Shown piece by piece: positions 62,097 through 64,000 of a stretch of DNA of 64,000 nucleotides; position 1 is the stretch's first letter; each line of letters begins with the position of its first letter. A program made the translations under genes and the position numbers. The notes under the pieces were generated by a model. It made no database searches. It was not told the origin of the DNA and saw only the letters and a program-made list of their open reading frames with translations. This stretch comes from Cololabis saira (taxonomy: Eukaryota; Chordata; Actinopteri; Beloniformes; Belonidae). The stretch is from positions 40,248,958 through 40,312,957 of the forward strand of contig NC_084596.1 in NCBI RefSeq assembly GCF_033807715.1, given 5' to 3'.

Positions 62097-64000
62097 AGCC
62101 AGTGGTGACCCTTGACTCCTGAACCTTGGCCTCCTCCAGTCCACTGTGCTACACATTTACACACTATACAACAGATATGTTGGCACAATTAAATGATCAA
62201 ATAAACTGTAACATAAGGGGGCAAACACTGGCACTCTGACCCATGACCTGCAAGCAATCCCAGCAGTACGTCTCCAGCTCTGACGTTGGTGCTGCTGCCC
62301 GAGACAGCTGGGAGCGATCGCTGATTAAAATGCTTCTCAACCGCCTTGGTTTTTCTGCACCAAATCAACATCTGGTGAAAGTCTTCCTTGGCCAATTAAA
62401 CTCAGCTTTTTACTGAGAGTCAATCTGGAAAGCACCATTAATAATAACTAAGAAACGATGTCCCCCTGAATGATGCTGCTTGATGCTTGCTTGAATCCAT
62501 CTTGAACTCACTTGTTGGTGATTTGTGGGTCCCACTACCTTGTAGAAAATGAACAGTGGTAATGTCGGTTCATTTGCCGAGAAAATAAATCTTTGTTCAA
62601 TAGGTTGAACAAAATTAGAACAGATGGAGTACTGAATTTTATTTTTCAGAATATCTTGGCTCTCCTGAGGGCCTAGAGAGCCCTGGCTCTCCTCCTTTGA
62701 TTGACAGATACCTCTATGTTACCATGAACAAGCCTTGACTATTTGCAGGAGACATAACAAACCCTAAGGTAATGTATACTGATTAAATCAGAGTGTTGAG
62801 ATGATGTTTAATGTGCAGAAGTGGAATGCTAATGTGCCTCAGCCTCCTTGAAAGCCTGGATGTATTTGCTTTGCGGCTTCCTGGAGAGGCAGACCTGTTA
62901 CTCATACTAGAGATGTTTCCGTCCAATGGCTGTCTTCATTCCAGAGTTAAATGGGGTTAGCAAAGTCGAGACTTCATAATTATCTGTTCCATTTTGTTTT
63001 TAATTTAACATTCACCACCTGCCAAGTTACACAGCAATTCAAAGAACAATAAGCACACAATGTGGCCGTGATCTGCTTTTACATTATGCCAATCAAGTAC
63101 AATTCATTCTCGAACAATGAAAGGTTCGAAAGAAGTAATTATTCAGTAAAACTCTTCTCTAGTGAAGCGGGAGGCTGCAGCATGTTATCTGCTGAAACAG
63201 AGACAAGTGTGCAGAACCCCTTTAGAATATGCCGGGACTCTTGAGAGACAGAAATAATCATTTTTAAGTCACTTCAGCAGAGATGTTGCCAAGCTCGACA
63301 CGCACAGGGACGTGGCCCTTTCTCCATGCCAAACACGTCATGTCATTTAAGGTACATTTGAACCTCATTCTCCTCACTTCCTATGGGAGGAACTAGCAAT
63401 GTCATTCTTGACTTCGTCGTTACTTTGGAAAAAATCAGATGGTATATCGGGCTAGAGGCATTTGCTTTCAGGCATATTAACACGACCGCCACGTCAGCCC
63501 CTTCCTGAGCTTATTCAGACTTCCTCCGCCCCTATTTCATCTGCAGGAAGAGGTTGGTTCAGCAGAAGGTAGGGGCGTTAATGATCAAAAATCGCCTACA
63601 TTCATCCTAAAGCTGCACGGGCGGCTGAGGGGGCTGGCAGGATGGCAGGGAATCAGTCAAACAAGAGCTAACAGAGAATTCATGTGAAGAGGAAAAGCTA
63701 AGAATCTAAATGAGGAAGAGAGGGAGTGCTGCTTGAGAGGGTGAAGGGGAAAGTTAGGCATGTTGGACTGCAAAGCTCAGATAGAAAGACAAAAGCAACG
63801 GAGTGGAAGAAAGAAAGAAACAAGGGGCCCGAACTTTTCAATCACAGCATACAGAGAGCCACATTGAAGAGACTACAACACTGTAACTCAGAGGGAAAAC
63901 CTCATTTAGCCTCTTTCTTCTCTTTACCCACACAAATTACTAATTGGAAAATGTAATGCATTTCTTTTACTACACCAGTGAACATGGACTTTTTCTATAA
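62097..64000. other. unassigned sequence
   Basis: No recognised gene, RNA or repeat to the window end. A purine-rich part lies near 63700-63830. Confidence 0.45.

Overview
This is a gene-poor stretch of a teleost (ray-finned fish) nuclear genome. The evidence is the AT-rich base composition, long CA/GT, GGAA, GACA and pentanucleotide microsatellites, and many transposon families typical of fish: hAT MITEs, Tc1-like and pogo/Tigger transposons, L2-like and other non-LTR retrotransposon fragments, solo LTRs and TTAA-flanked elements. I find no convincing host protein-coding gene, tRNA or rRNA gene and no bacterial-type feature, so the window is probably intergenic or intronic.

Layout. 1-13.3 kb: an old tandem-repeat element, a hAT MITE nested in another MITE, a CA microsatellite, a broken LINE reverse transcriptase and short MITEs. 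13.3-23.6 kb: the centrepiece, a 10,333-bp near-perfect palindrome (arms 13302-18574 and 18727-23634, spacer 152 bp) bounded by a perfect 8-bp target-site duplication (AAGCAGCG) and inserted into a second copy of the element seen at 0.6-1.6 kb. Each arm carries a terminal inverted repeat, arrays of a ~209-bp unit, a 169-codon secreted-protein-like ORF with four CxGxxC motifs, a 0.7-0.8 kb CAT/ATG tract and ~170-bp inner repeats. It looks like a giant foldback transposon that has captured gene-like sequence. 23.6-25.6 kb: the rest of the host element. 25.6-50 kb: solo LTRs (three in all, each TG...CA with 5-bp duplications), a hAT copy with a transposase tail, a MITE holding a ~1 kb ATAGT array, a TTAA element, a hAT MITE inside a SINE-like repeat, two MITEs with Myb-like ORFs (one inside a Tigger relic), and a hAT MITE nested in a larger hAT. 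50.5-53.4 kb: a LINE ORF split by a ~2 kb GT minisatellite. 54.8-57.4 kb: two LINE 3' fragments, a one-sided copy of the foldback family and a Tc1-like relic. 59.3-61.4 kb: a MITE hosting a full-length but dead Tc1-like element. The final 2.6 kb is unassigned apart from one 102-codon ORF.

No genes here work together as a pathway. The content is a layered record of insertions, with target-site duplications giving the order of several events. The foldback palindrome is the best candidate for something undescribed: it is young by arm identity, has no recognisable transposase, and would make a very long dsRNA hairpin if transcribed across its centre.
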